Positions 43,375-52,216 of a stretch of DNA of 64,000 bases are shown here, in pieces (the first letter of the stretch is position 1; every line of letters begins with the position of its first letter). The stretch is taken from positions 186,001-250,000 of the forward strand of contig NZ_RYZK01000004.1 in assembly GCF_003990645.1 (NCBI RefSeq). Direction: 5' to 3'. Origin of the DNA: Shimia sediminis (GTDB lineage Bacteria; Pseudomonadota; Alphaproteobacteria; Rhodobacterales; Rhodobacteraceae). The notes below the pieces were generated by a model, which was given only the letters and a program-made list of their open reading frames with translations, had not been told where the DNA came from and did not search any database. Both the position numbers and the translations under genes were made by a program.

Positions 43375-44879
43375 GGGCTTAACCCTGGCAGGCAGCGCGC
43401 AATCAGATCGGCAGCAAAGGCCGTGTCGGCGGGGGCGGTCTGCATGACCTCTCCCCATTCCCGGGTTGTTTCTGATCCAATCTTGTTGGTGGCATCAATG
43501 CCGATTTTACCGGCGAGACCGGCCTCGGGCGAGGCAAAATCGAGATAGTCCATGGGGGTGCGGTCGAGCAGCATGACGTCTCGGGCCGGGTCCATACGCG
43601 TGGCCAATGCCCAGGCGATGTCATCCCAGTTTCGCGGGTTGATGTCATCGTCCACAACAACGATCATCTTGGTATAGCTGAACTGCGGCAGCATCCCCCA
43701 GAGTCCCATCATCACCCGCCGTGCCTGACCCGGATAGCTTTTGTCGATCGAGATCACCGCCATTCGATAGCTGCAGGCCGCGGGAGGAAGCCAGAGGTCG
43801 CGGATTTCGGGGATCTGCGCCTTGATAACCGGCAGGCTGAGGCGGTTAAACACCTCTCCGATGACAGAGGGTTCATCGGGTGGGCGCCCGGTAAAGGTGG
43901 ACAGATAGAGTGGGTCCTTGCGGTGCGTTATGGCCGAGACCCGCATGACCGGAAAATCTTCGACCGCGTTGTAGTATCCGGTGTGATCGCCAAACGGCCC
44001 TTCGGGGGCCACGTCGCCGGGATGGACCCATCCTTCGATGATGATCTCGGCGTTGGCGGGCACCATCATGGGCACGGATTTGGCTGCCACAACGCGCGGG
44101 CGTTGCCCGGCGAGGGCCCCGGCAAAGGTGAGTTCCGAGATCGTTTCCGGCAGCGGAAGTGCGGCAGAGAGTAGGGTTGCCGGATCCGCTCCCAAAGCAA
44201 TGGCCACAGGCATCGGCTCACCCGCCTTATGCCACGACCGCATATGGGCCGCGCCGCCGCGATGTTCGAGCCAGCGCATGATCAGACGGTCACGGCCTAT
44301 AACTTGCGCCCGGTAGACGCCTGCATTGTAATGGTTGACCGCGCCTGCGTCTGAGCCATGATGGCGGGTCAACACGACCGGCCAGGTGATCAGCGGTCCG
44401 GCGTCCCCCGGCCAGTGGGTCTGCACAGGGATGCGCCCGAGGTCGACATCTGCGCCCTCAAAGCACTCAGACTGGCTCGCGGCACGTTTCACGACCTTTG
44501 GGCGCGTGGCGAGCGCTGCCTTGAGCATCGGCCAGCGTGAGAGCACGTCCTTGGCCCCTTCGGGCGGTTCCGGTGCGCGCAGAGACGCCAGGAAAGCCCC
44601 CAGGTCATCCAGATTTTCCGGGGCCATGCCAAGACCCGCACAGACGCGTTCCGATGTCCCAAACAGGTTAGCGATGACGGGAATGGGCGCGCCATTTGCT
44701 TCACCGTCAACAGGGTTGGCGAACTTCAGGACCGGCCCTGCGCGTTCCAAGACCTGACGATGGACCGCCGTCATCGCGTGTTTCAGCGACACGGGGTCAT
44801 TGATCGTTGCCAGATCGCCACGCGTGTCGCACCACCCTAGGAAGGCTCGGAGATCGGGAAAAACGGGAAGGTCGCGCAT
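43371..44879 (-). CDS. ubiD: UbiD-family decarboxylase
   Basis: A 502-residue UbiD-type decarboxylase using prenylated FMN, in quinone synthesis most likely acting on the 4-hydroxybenzoate-derived ring. The ATG at 44879 has GAGGA eight bases before it; an ATG 12 bases upstream lacks a ribosome-binding site. Visible motifs are PEGPFGDHTGYY (about residue 278), an acidic DDDINPRNWDDIAWA and VIANLFGTSERV. Coupling with ubiX and proximity to ubiTUV support a role in quinone synthesis. Another aromatic substrate is possible. Confidence 0.9.
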   Translation of the reverse strand: MRDLPVFPDLRAFLGWCDTRGDLATINDPVSLKHAMTAVHRQVLERAGPVLKFANPVDGEANGAPIPVIANLFGTSERVCAGLGMAPENLDDLGAFLASLRAPEPPEGAKDVLSRWPMLKAALATRPKVVKRAASQSECFEGADVDLGRIPVQTHWPGDAGPLITWPVVLTRHHGSDAGAVNHYNAGVYRAQVIGRDRLIMRWLEHRGGAAHMRSWHKAGEPMPVAIALGADPATLLSAALPLPETISELTFAGALAGQRPRVVAAKSVPMMVPANAEIIIEGWVHPGDVAPEGPFGDHTGYYNAVEDFPVMRVSAITHRKDPLYLSTFTGRPPDEPSVIGEVFNRLSLPVIKAQIPEIRDLWLPPAACSYRMAVISIDKSYPGQARRVMMGLWGMLPQFSYTKMIVVVDDDINPRNWDDIAWALATRMDPARDVMLLDRTPMDYLDFASPEAGLAGKIGIDATNKIGSETTREWGEVMQTAPADTAFAADLIARCLPGLSP

Positions 44880-44935
44880 GGGCGTCCTCATTTTTTGGGT
44901 CAATGCGGCTCTAACACCCAAATGCCGGGGCCTGC

Positions 44936-44949
44936 TTGACCAAGGTCAA
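44936..44949. promoter_or_regulatory. NNR/FNR-type box between ubiD and ubiT
   Basis: TTGAC-CAAG-GTCAA is a symmetric pair of half-sites in the divergent gap. Its centre is 64 bases from the ubiD start and 77 bases from the proposed ubiT start, so it could serve either direction. It supports anaerobic or NO-linked control of quinone synthesis. Confidence 0.75.
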
Positions 44950-45019
44950 GTTGCGGGTCCGCAAGGGGGATTAGAACTCGGGGCAGACGCGCGCCTCTCA
45001 ACAAGACGAGTCCCTGTTT

Positions 45020-45565
45020 TTGGAACACCAAGACGCTTTGACAATCCCGCGCTTTCCCTCACTGCTTGCCCGCACTTTGCGCTATTTGCCCTTGGCCCCG
45101 GTGTCCTTGGCGCTGACGCGGCTGACGCAAAACATGGCAAAGCAGAATGCTGCAATGTTCCGCCGTCTTGGCGCGCATGATCACGCCTGCTTTCTGTTGG
45201 ATCCGACAGATCTTCCGGTGACCTTGTGTCTTGAGCCGCGTGGGGGGCATCCCAAGGTATCACTGCACAGACACCCGCCCGCCGCAGATGCCCGGATCGC
45301 CGGGCCACTGGCGGCGCTGATCGGGTTGGTTCACGGGGCTTATGACGGGGATGCCCTGTTTTTCTCACGTGATCTGGTGATTGAAGGCGATACGGCGGCG
45401 GCGCTTGCGCTGCGCAACGCTGTGGACGACGCGGAACTGGATCTGTCGGCCGAGGTCGAAGCCCTTTCAGGCCCCTTTGCACAGCCTCTGCACAAACTGA
45501 TTGAATTGGCCGAACGCCGCACCGGCGTCGCGCTCACACGCCACGAGGAGGATTTTTTGTGGTAA
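45020..45565 (+). CDS. ubiT: UbiT, SCP2-domain accessory factor
   Basis: A protein of about 181 residues with an SCP2 sterol-carrier-like lipid-binding domain (LLARTLRYLPLAPVSLALTRLTQNM, then GPLAALIGLVHGAYDGDALFFSRDLVIEGDTAAAL). UbiT is needed for oxygen-independent ubiquinone synthesis, probably by binding hydrophobic intermediates. The start is uncertain: TTG 45020 is the earliest in frame, and another TTG lies at 45038. Neither has a clear ribosome-binding site. It overlaps ubiU and is preceded by an NNR/FNR-type box. Confidence 0.88.
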   Translation: MEHQDALTIPRFPSLLARTLRYLPLAPVSLALTRLTQNMAKQNAAMFRRLGAHDHACFLLDPTDLPVTLCLEPRGGHPKVSLHRHPPAADARIAGPLAALIGLVHGAYDGDALFFSRDLVIEGDTAAALALRNAVDDAELDLSAEVEALSGPFAQPLHKLIELAERRTGVALTRHEEDFLW

Positions 45566-46542
45566 TGGAAATTGTCTGCCCGGCAGGCACCCCCGCCGCG
45601 TTGCGCGCTGCTGTGAAAGCGGGCGCACACACGATTTATTGTGGTTTTGCAGATGAAACCAACGCGCGAAACTTTCCCGGCCTGAATTTTTCCCGCGCGG
45701 AAATGGCCGAGGGCATCGCTTTTGCCCATGCGCGAGGGGCCAAGGTGTTGGTGGCGATCAACACCTATCCCCGCGCTGGCGACGAAAGCCTGTGGCACGC
45801 CGCTGTAGCGGACGCCGAAACTGCCGGTGCGGATGCGGTGATCCTGGCTGATCTCGGGCTGTTGGCCTATGCCGCTGGCAACCACCCAAACCTGCGCCGC
45901 CACCTGTCGGTTCAGGCTGCCGCCGCAAATGCGGATATCATCAATTTCTATGGCGCCGAGTTTGGCGTAAAACGGGTGGTGCTGCCCAGAGTATTGTCGG
46001 TGCCAGAGATCGCGGCGATCAACAAGGAAACCGAGATCGAGACGGAAGTGTTTGTTTTTGGGGGGCTTTGCGTCATGGCCGAGGGGCGCTGTTCGCTGTC
46101 CTCCTACGCCACTGGCCTGTCGCCCAACATGAATGGTGTCTGTTCACCCGCCAGCCATGTCGACTATGTCGAGGACGCAGGGGCGCTGTCTGCGAAACTG
46201 GGGGGGTATACCATTCACGCTGTTGGAGCGGACGAACCTGCCCCCTACCCGACCCTGTGCAAAGGCTGTTTCACGGCGGGCGAAAAAACCGCGCACCTGT
46301 TCGAAGACCCCGTGAGCCTGAACGCAGAACATTTGATTCCGCAATTGGCCAAGGCCGGTGTGACCGCTCTGAAAATCGAAGGCCGCCAGCGCTCGCGTTC
46401 TTACGTGGCGCAGGTGGTTAAGAACTTCCGCGCGGCCGTGGAAGCCGTGGATCAGGGGCGCGCGTTGCCGGAAGGCATGCTGGCGCGGCTAAGCGAAGGC
46501 CAGGCGGTTACAACCGGTGCCTACAAAAAGACCTGGAGGTGA
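45559..46542 (+). CDS. ubiU: UbiU, oxygen-independent quinone hydroxylation (U32 family)
   Basis: A 327-residue protein of the U32 peptidase-like family. Cysteines C171, C178, C195 and C234 have the same spacing as the four [4Fe-4S] ligands of E. coli UbiU, with C237 extra. UbiU and UbiV form a complex that hydroxylates ubiquinone precursors without oxygen. AGGAGG lies about nine bases before the GTG at 45559; an ATG at 45565 is the alternative. It overlaps ubiT and precedes ubiV by four bases. Confidence 0.94.
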   Translation: MVMEIVCPAGTPAALRAAVKAGAHTIYCGFADETNARNFPGLNFSRAEMAEGIAFAHARGAKVLVAINTYPRAGDESLWHAAVADAETAGADAVILADLGLLAYAAGNHPNLRRHLSVQAAAANADIINFYGAEFGVKRVVLPRVLSVPEIAAINKETEIETEVFVFGGLCVMAEGRCSLSSYATGLSPNMNGVCSPASHVDYVEDAGALSAKLGGYTIHAVGADEPAPYPTLCKGCFTAGEKTAHLFEDPVSLNAEHLIPQLAKAGVTALKIEGRQRSRSYVAQVVKNFRAAVEAVDQGRALPEGMLARLSEGQAVTTGAYKKTWR

Positions 46543-46546
46543 GCCG

Positions 46547-47446
46547 ATGGAGCTGACTGTTGGACCAAACCAGTTTTTCTGGAAAGCCGAAGAATGGGGG
46601 GCGCTCTATCAAGACCTTGCCACTGCGCCCGTGGAGCGCTTGGTTTTGGGGGAGTTGGTGTGTTCAAAGCGCCTGCCGTTTTATCAGAACGCCATTTTGC
46701 CCGCCTTGGAAACCCTGGTGGATGCGGGCAAAGAGGTATTGCTCACCTCGCTCGCGCTTGTGACGCTCAAGCGTGAACGCAAGATGACGGCGGAACTGGC
46801 CGAGGCCGGCGTGGAGGTTGAGATCAATGACCTTACGGCATTGGCACACCTGCCGGAGGGCGCGCGATTTGCCGTTGGTCCGCTGGTGAATGTCTACAAC
46901 GAGGGCACTTTGGCGTGGCTGGCCACCAAAGGTGCGAAACGCGTGTGTCTGCCACCTGAACTCCCGCTGGCTTCGGTAGAAACACTGGTCAGGGCGGGCC
47001 AGGAGATGGGGTTGGCTGTCGAGGTCTGGGGGCATGGGCGTGTGCCACTGGCCATTTCCGGCCGCTGTTATCACGCGCGTCTGCACGGGCGGATCAAGGA
47101 CAACTGCCTGTTCGCCTGCGAGGATGATCCGGACGGGCTGGAAGTGGATACCACAGACGGCAAGCCGTTTTTGTCGATGAACGGCGTGCAGACCCTGTCG
47201 GACAGTTGCGCAAGCATGGCCTACCAGATCGAGACCCTGCGTGACATTGGCGTCTCCGCCCTGCGCCTGTCGCCCCAGTCGGTGGGGTTTGTCGAAACCT
47301 GCGGCCTTTACCGTCGGCGCCTGAATGGTGAGATTGATGCGGATACCCTCTCGGATGAGCTGGTAAAAGTGTCCGGTGGCATGCGCCTTTCAGATGGTTT
47401 CCTGACTGGTGAGCGCGGCGCTGATTGGTCGGGCAAGGCCGCGTAA
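46547..47446 (+). CDS. ubiV: UbiV, oxygen-independent quinone hydroxylation (U32 family)
   Basis: A 299-residue U32-family protein and partner of UbiU. Cysteines C39, C174, C187 and C191 reproduce the pattern of the E. coli UbiV [4Fe-4S] ligands (one early Cys, then a C-x12-C-x3-C set). The ATG at 46547 has GGAGG about eight bases upstream; an upstream reading is a shadow of ubiU. With ubiT and ubiU it provides quinone during denitrification, when oxygen-dependent hydroxylases do not work. Confidence 0.94.
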   Translation: MELTVGPNQFFWKAEEWGALYQDLATAPVERLVLGELVCSKRLPFYQNAILPALETLVDAGKEVLLTSLALVTLKRERKMTAELAEAGVEVEINDLTALAHLPEGARFAVGPLVNVYNEGTLAWLATKGAKRVCLPPELPLASVETLVRAGQEMGLAVEVWGHGRVPLAISGRCYHARLHGRIKDNCLFACEDDPDGLEVDTTDGKPFLSMNGVQTLSDSCASMAYQIETLRDIGVSALRLSPQSVGFVETCGLYRRRLNGEIDADTLSDELVKVSGGMRLSDGFLTGERGADWSGKAA

Positions 47447-47461
47447 GCTATGGAGAACGCA

Positions 47462-47977
47462 ATGAAAATAGGAATTGTCAGCGCCGAGGGGCGTGGCGAA
47501 ACAGATCGGTTGATCTCGGAAACCGCGAGCACCTTGGTGGCCGAGGGGGCAACGCTGTCCGGGATCGTCAAGGTTCTGGATGAGGTTCAGCCTGAGGGCA
47601 GCCATCACTGCGATATGAGTGTTCGGGTGTTACCCGGAGACGAGACCATCAGGATCACCCAGTCCCTGGGCGATGGATCCGCCGGGTGCCGGTTGAACCC
47701 GACTGCGATAACCGAAGCCGTTGCCGCCGTGGAACGCGGGGCTGCGGCCCAAACAGATCTGTTTGTCTTGAACAAATTCGGGCCCGTCGAGGCCGAAGGA
47801 CGCGGCTTTCGAAGTGCCATTGCACAGGCGCTGGAGACCGGCGTGCCGGTTCTCGTTGGGGTGACGCCGGGCACGCGGCCTGCTTTTGATGCCTTTACGG
47901 CAGATGTGGGTGAAGTGCTTGCCGCAGACAAGGCCGATATTCTTGCGTGGTGCAGAGACGCGATGAAACAGGCCTGA
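47462..47977 (+). CDS. DUF2478-family protein
   Basis: A 171-residue protein of the DUF2478 family. It starts MKIGIVSAEGRGETDRLI with a nucleotide-binding-like glycine loop, followed by TDLFVLNKFGPVEAEGRGFRSAI, similar to P-loop NTPase-like or molybdenum-related proteins. I chose the ATG at 47462 because GGAG lies seven bases before it; another ATG lies at 47450. It is 15 bases after ubiV on the same strand. The function is unknown; it may relate to anaerobic respiration or molybdenum, by context only. Confidence 0.8.
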   Translation: MKIGIVSAEGRGETDRLISETASTLVAEGATLSGIVKVLDEVQPEGSHHCDMSVRVLPGDETIRITQSLGDGSAGCRLNPTAITEAVAAVERGAAAQTDLFVLNKFGPVEAEGRGFRSAIAQALETGVPVLVGVTPGTRPAFDAFTADVGEVLAADKADILAWCRDAMKQA

Positions 47978-48146
47978 TCCTATCGTTTTCGACAGAATAT
48001 GCCCGGTGCGCCGGTGCCCCAATGACTCGTTGGAAGCAGGTAAAACCGCCGGCAAGCAGCGGGAAATATTCAATTTTCTGAAACTCTTCAATTGTGCTGA
48101 GGTCATGGACGTCGCCCCGAGATTGGCTTAGGAGTTAGTAGTTAGC

Positions 48147-48168
48147 GCCCAGGACACCGATCCTGGGC
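48147..48168. repeat. Inverted repeat in the leader of the Crp/Fnr gene
   Basis: GCCCAGGA (48147-48154) and TCCTGGGC (48161-48168) form a perfect 8-bp stem with a six-base loop, about 37 bases before the regulator start. No T-run follows. It may be a 5'-UTR hairpin or operator. The rest of the 227-base gap holds no NNR-type box. Confidence 0.4.
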
Positions 48169-48204
48169 CTGCAAACGAGCCACGCGAGTTGTTGGGGAAG
48201 TCAC

Positions 48205-48888
48205 GTGCCACATGAAATTCACAAGGCGATTGCGCGCAATTCCGTTTTGATGCGCTCTTTGCCTGAACCGCATGTCGACCTGCTGGTGAGCAAGGCGATC
48301 TGGAAACACTATGATCGTGGTGAGACCTTGTTCCTGCAGGACGAAGAGGCCACCGCAATCCACATTGTGCTGGACGGTTGGGTCAAGCTCTATCGCATGA
48401 CGCCAAGTGGCAGTGAGGCTGTCGTGAGTGTGTTCACGCGTGGCGAGAGCTTTGGCGAAGCCGTGGCGCTGCGGAACATGCCCTATCCCGTGTCCGGTGA
48501 AAGCGCGACGGCAAGCGAGGTGATGCACATTCCATCGTCGGTGCTGATCGATCTTATCAAACGCGACGCCGAGGTGGGGCTGTCGATCCTGTCTTCAACC
48601 TTCAACCACCTGCACTCTCTCGTGGCGCAGCTGGAGCAATTAAAGGCGCAGACCGGGGCGCAGCGGGTTGCTGAATTCCTTTTGGATCTCAGCGATTGTG
48701 AGAGCGGGGGCTGTACGGTGACGATGCCCTATGACAAGGTTCTGATTGCCGGGCGTCTGGGCATGAAGCCCGAAAGCCTGAGCCGCGCGTTTTCACGCCT
48801 GAAGCAGCTGGGCGTCAAAATCGAAAAGAACCACGCGGTCATCAAGGATATCTCCAGCCTTCGGGCCTATGTAGAAGACGATGCGTGA
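48205..48888 (+). CDS. nnr: Crp/Fnr-family regulator, Dnr/Nnr type
   Basis: A 227-residue regulator with an N-terminal cNMP-binding-like beta-roll (about residues 15-130), a long dimer helix and a C-terminal helix-turn-helix with the recognition helix in MKPESLSRAFSRLKQLG. The N-terminal cysteine cluster of FNR is missing, which fits a Dnr/Nnr-type NO sensor rather than an oxygen sensor. The start is GTG 48205. Its place in the middle of nos, nor and nir genes makes it the likely regulator of the NNR boxes here. The symbol is inference. Confidence 0.85.
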   Translation: MPHEIHKAIARNSVLMRSLPEPHVDLLVSKAIWKHYDRGETLFLQDEEATAIHIVLDGWVKLYRMTPSGSEAVVSVFTRGESFGEAVALRNMPYPVSGESATASEVMHIPSSVLIDLIKRDAEVGLSILSSTFNHLHSLVAQLEQLKAQTGAQRVAEFLLDLSDCESGGCTVTMPYDKVLIAGRLGMKPESLSRAFSRLKQLGVKIEKNHAVIKDISSLRAYVEDDA

Positions 48889-48897
48889 GTGCTGCAG

Positions 48898-49461
48898 ATG
48901 ACGGAACAACTCGAAAACGTCCTGTCCGCGATTGACGCCGCCAATAGCCGGGACCCCCGGCTGGACGATGGCCAACCAGAAGCGCTGCTGTACGGGCAAA
49001 GGATGAGCGAACAGTGTGATCGTCTTTTTCCGGAAGCGGACGATATGCTGCGCATTGCGGCACGGGGTCAGCATATCGAACGCTGGGTGCTGAAACGGGC
49101 CGATTATCCCGAGGGGCGCACCGGATATCTCAGCTGGCGGCGTGATCTGGCGACGCATCACGCCACGCGGGTGGGTGAGATCATGGCGGACAACGGTTAT
49201 GATGGCGACACGATTGATCAGGTGGATCGCATGCTGCGCAAACAGGGGATCAAACGCGATGACCTTGTTCAGGCTTTGGAAGACGTGATCTGCTTCACCT
49301 TCCTCACATGGTACTTTGCGCCTTTTGCGGCCAAGCACAGCCCGGAGAAAATCGAACGCATCGTCGAGAAAACCGCGCGGAAAATGTCGGCACAGGCACG
49401 CGCGCGGGTTATGACAGAATTCGACCTGCCCGAGGCCCTTGCCGCGGCGTTTACAGCCTAG
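48898..49461 (+). CDS. DUF4202-family protein
   Basis: A 187-residue protein of the DUF4202 family: QHIERWVLKRADYPEGRTGYLSWRRDLATHHA is the conserved core (residues about 57-88), with His and Asp that suggest an HD-like metal site, then VICFTFLTWYFAPFAAKHSPEKIERIVEKTARKM. It follows the regulator by nine bases. The ATG at 48898 is my choice; a GTG at 48889 is possible. Its 3' end overlaps norF by 11 bases on the other strand. Function is unknown; it occurs with denitrification genes here. Confidence 0.82.
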   Translation: MTEQLENVLSAIDAANSRDPRLDDGQPEALLYGQRMSEQCDRLFPEADDMLRIAARGQHIERWVLKRADYPEGRTGYLSWRRDLATHHATRVGEIMADNGYDGDTIDQVDRMLRKQGIKRDDLVQALEDVICFTFLTWYFAPFAAKHSPEKIERIVEKTARKMSAQARARVMTEFDLPEALAAAFTA

Positions 49462-49717
49462 CGCTGCCAGCCAGGTACAGCACCAGCAGAAGTACGAAGT
49501 AAAACGACAGCACAAGGTTGAAACCCCGCCGCAACGATGGGGCCTCGGCCAGGTCCAGGTATCGTGACAGGATCGTTCGGGACTTCATCAGGGCGAGGGC
49601 CATGATGGCCGCCCCGGCAAGTCGCCGGTCCATCCCCTGCCCGACCAGCATCGCCACAACTGCAGAGCCGCCGCTCAGGGCAATGAGCCAGAACCAGGCT
49701 TTCGTGAGAGTGTGCAT
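49451..49717 (-). CDS. norF: NorF-like small membrane protein (cyt c oxidase subunit IV type)
   Basis: An 88-residue membrane protein with three hydrophobic segments (AWFWLIALSGGSAVVAMLVG, LAGAAIMALALMKSRTIL and VLSFYFVLLLVLYLAG). It matches the NorF position in the Paracoccus norCBQDEF order. I use the ATG at 49717, preceded by GGGGTGA; a GTG at 49726 overlapping the norE stop is also possible. NorF is accessory for NO reductase maturation or stability; its exact role is not established. Confidence 0.8.
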   Translation of the reverse strand: MHTLTKAWFWLIALSGGSAVVAMLVGQGMDRRLAGAAIMALALMKSRTILSRYLDLAEAPSLRRGFNLVLSFYFVLLLVLYLAGSARL

Positions 49718-49722
49718 GTGTG

Positions 49723-50274
49723 TCACCCCAACAGATAGACAACCGGGAACAGGATCACCCAGACGAGATCGACCATGTGCCAGAACTGGGCCCCTGTCTC
49801 GATGTTGCGCGCGTCGTCTTTCCAGGCCACCAGAAGCAATATCAGAACCCCTGCGACGACATGCGCGGCGTGAAACCCTGTGAGCAGGTAGTAGAACGTA
49901 AAAAAGACATTGGTTTCAGGCCCGATGCCCAAGTCGGCCTTGTCGGCATATTCGAACCCCTTGATGATCAGGAACACCACGCCGAGTGTGGCGGCGCCAA
50001 TCAAAGCGAGCCTTGCTTTTGTTCGCTCTGCAGCCCGGCGCCAACCGAGCGCGCGCGCCGCAAGAAAGCCGCTGGTCACCAGAACAATCGTATTAAGCGC
50101 CGCACCTGTGCGATGCAGGTGATCTTGTGACTCCGCAAACAGAACCGGGTCCGTGAGGCGGATGCTGAGAAACACGGCAAGACCGGCCCCGAACACGAGG
50201 AGTTCACTGATGATGAGAACCCACATCATCAGTTCGCCGGGCACTTCGTCCAGCAAAGAAGGTTCTGAATTCAT
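49723..50274 (-). CDS. norE: NorE, cytochrome c oxidase subunit III-like protein
   Basis: A 183-residue protein with about five membrane spans, homologous to cytochrome c oxidase subunit III (PGELMMWVLIISELLVFGAGL; FYYLLTGFHAAHVVAGVLIL; FWHMVDLVWVILFPVVYL). In nor clusters this is NorE. It is not a catalytic subunit, but helps NO reductase activity. Its ATG overlaps the norD stop (ATGA), and it overlaps norF, so the four last nor genes are closely coupled. Confidence 0.92.
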   Translation of the reverse strand: MNSEPSLLDEVPGELMMWVLIISELLVFGAGLAVFLSIRLTDPVLFAESQDHLHRTGAALNTIVLVTSGFLAARALGWRRAAERTKARLALIGAATLGVVFLIIKGFEYADKADLGIGPETNVFFTFYYLLTGFHAAHVVAGVLILLLVAWKDDARNIETGAQFWHMVDLVWVILFPVVYLLG

Positions 50275-52208
50275 CCCGTAACCAGCTGCCTGTAGATTTG
50301 TGGCAATGCGTAGATCAACTTGTCCGGATCAGGGATAATCGAGAACCCACCTTGCCCGAACATGCGCGCGAACCATGACTTGCCATCCCGGTCCACGGTC
50401 ACGCCATAAACGGAATGCCCCGCCCGCCGTGCTTCGCGCACCGCCATGGCGGTGTCTTCGATGCCGTGGCGGCCTTCGTAGTGGTCCAGGTCGTTGGGTT
50501 TGCCATCGGTGATCACCAAAAGCAGGCGGCGTTTGCGGGTCTGTTCCGAGAGATCTGCCGAGGCATGCCGGATGGCCGCGCCAAGGCGTGTGTAGAAACC
50601 GGGGCGCAGTGACCCGATACGCTGTTCAACAAGCGCACTCATGGGTTCGCCAAAGCTCTTGCATTTCTGGATGTAGACGCGATCCCGCTTAAGCGATGAA
50701 AACGCATGGATGGCAAAGTCGTCGCCACAGGCATTCAGCCCCCAGGCCAAGGCATCCAGCGCCTCGCGCTCGATGTCGATGACAGCACGGCCTGTGATGG
50801 CGCTTTCGGTTGAGCGGCTGACGTCCAACAGGATCGACACCGCCAGATCCCGCGCCTCGGGGCGGGATTGCAGCCAGATCCGATCGGTGCCTTCGCCGTC
50901 GGCGATCCGGTCCACTTGCGATCGCACGGCGGCATCCATGTCCAGCGCATCGCCGTCAAGATGCCCGCGTGTGGTCACGCGGCCGGGGCGCAGGGCCTCG
51001 AATTGCTTTTTCACGGCACGGATGCGACGCGCGGCGGCAGGGTCCTGGGCGTAGGCCTGATTTTCTTCCCTGGCCTCGGCATCGCTGGTCAGAACACAGA
51101 CGTGATCCTGCAGATACTGGCCTGAGCGTACATCCCATTCAGGATACATGATTTTGCCGGACAGGCGTTCGCGATCAACGTCCTCCGGCGCCAGATCAAG
51201 GTGCAGCTTCAACTTGGTCGGTGGCGCCTTGGAGATTTGCCCCAGCCCGATCTCGTCCTGATCGTCAGCGGCCTTTTTTGCGTTGTCGGGGTCATCGTCA
51301 TCAACACGGCGGTTGAGGTTCAGGAACTCAGCCCAGCTGAGGATCGCCTCGAACTTGTGCAGGATGAAACTGTCGGTGCGTTCGGCCTGATCCGATTTGC
51401 GGCGGCGGGCGCGGTGGGTCTTTTCGTTGGTGTCGCCCTCTTCCGGCGTGCCTTCGGTTTCGCGGTTCTCGACCTCGTGGCCTTCGGAGAACTGCACCGG
51501 ACGCAGCTCGGGCCAGAGCGGCACCGGGCGATAGGTCTGATACCGGCGCGAGGCCTCAAAACGATCCAACTCGCCGCTTTCCATCGCCTCCCAATAGGGT
51601 TTGGCAAAGGACGGCAAATCTTCCCCCAGCAAGTGCCGCACGATGGCTTCGACCGCGGCCTCATCCTCGGGCAGATCCAACTCGGGGCGGTAGTGCAGAA
51701 TGCCCTGACACAGGGCAAAGTATAACTCGCCCATTCCGGGCGCATCTTCCAGCGTTTCCGCAACCATGGCGCGGGACGCCGCCAGTGCACGCAGGTCCGC
51801 GCGCAGGGCATCCTCTTCGTCAACACGATCCGGCGCATGGGCTGCCGCGGCCGCCAGCCAGACATACATGGCGCCATTGGCCTCGCGCGATGGCAATACG
51901 GCCAGGCGCGACGGCAGGCGCAGAACTTCACCGTCAAAGCTGGTGCGCGGCATGGCTTCGACCTCGGTCGCAAGGCGGCGCTTCCAGCTCAGGCGGTGGT
52001 GGGAAACTTCGTCGGAGACGGGGCGCAGCTCGACGCTCGAACTGCCCCCCAATCCCCTGAATAAGACTGCCAGTCGCCCGCCAACCTCAGAAAGGTCGAC
52101 TCCGGCCTCATCGTGCGCCTCGGGCGCATCAAGGCGACTGGCAAAGCTGTGCCACAGTTTCCCGACCGTTTCTTCGGGTTCCCATGGCTCAAACTCGATC
52201 TTGGTCAT
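50271..52208 (-). CDS. norD: NorD, VWA-domain NO reductase activation protein
   Basis: A 645-residue protein with a C-terminal von Willebrand factor A domain. The MIDAS motif is DVSRSTES (near residue 465), followed by LLVITDGKPNDLDHYEG. A charged region with many Glu and Arg residues precedes it. NorD works with the NorQ AAA+ ATPase to activate NorCB, probably by metal (non-heme iron) insertion. The ATG at 52208 has GAGG seven bases before it and lies eight bases after the norQ stop. Confidence 0.94.
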   Translation of the reverse strand: MTKIEFEPWEPEETVGKLWHSFASRLDAPEAHDEAGVDLSEVGGRLAVLFRGLGGSSSVELRPVSDEVSHHRLSWKRRLATEVEAMPRTSFDGEVLRLPSRLAVLPSREANGAMYVWLAAAAAHAPDRVDEEDALRADLRALAASRAMVAETLEDAPGMGELYFALCQGILHYRPELDLPEDEAAVEAIVRHLLGEDLPSFAKPYWEAMESGELDRFEASRRYQTYRPVPLWPELRPVQFSEGHEVENRETEGTPEEGDTNEKTHRARRRKSDQAERTDSFILHKFEAILSWAEFLNLNRRVDDDDPDNAKKAADDQDEIGLGQISKAPPTKLKLHLDLAPEDVDRERLSGKIMYPEWDVRSGQYLQDHVCVLTSDAEAREENQAYAQDPAAARRIRAVKKQFEALRPGRVTTRGHLDGDALDMDAAVRSQVDRIADGEGTDRIWLQSRPEARDLAVSILLDVSRSTESAITGRAVIDIEREALDALAWGLNACGDDFAIHAFSSLKRDRVYIQKCKSFGEPMSALVEQRIGSLRPGFYTRLGAAIRHASADLSEQTRKRRLLLVITDGKPNDLDHYEGRHGIEDTAMAVREARRAGHSVYGVTVDRDGKSWFARMFGQGGFSIIPDPDKLIYALPQIYRQLVTG

Positions 52209-52216
52209 TGCCGGCC

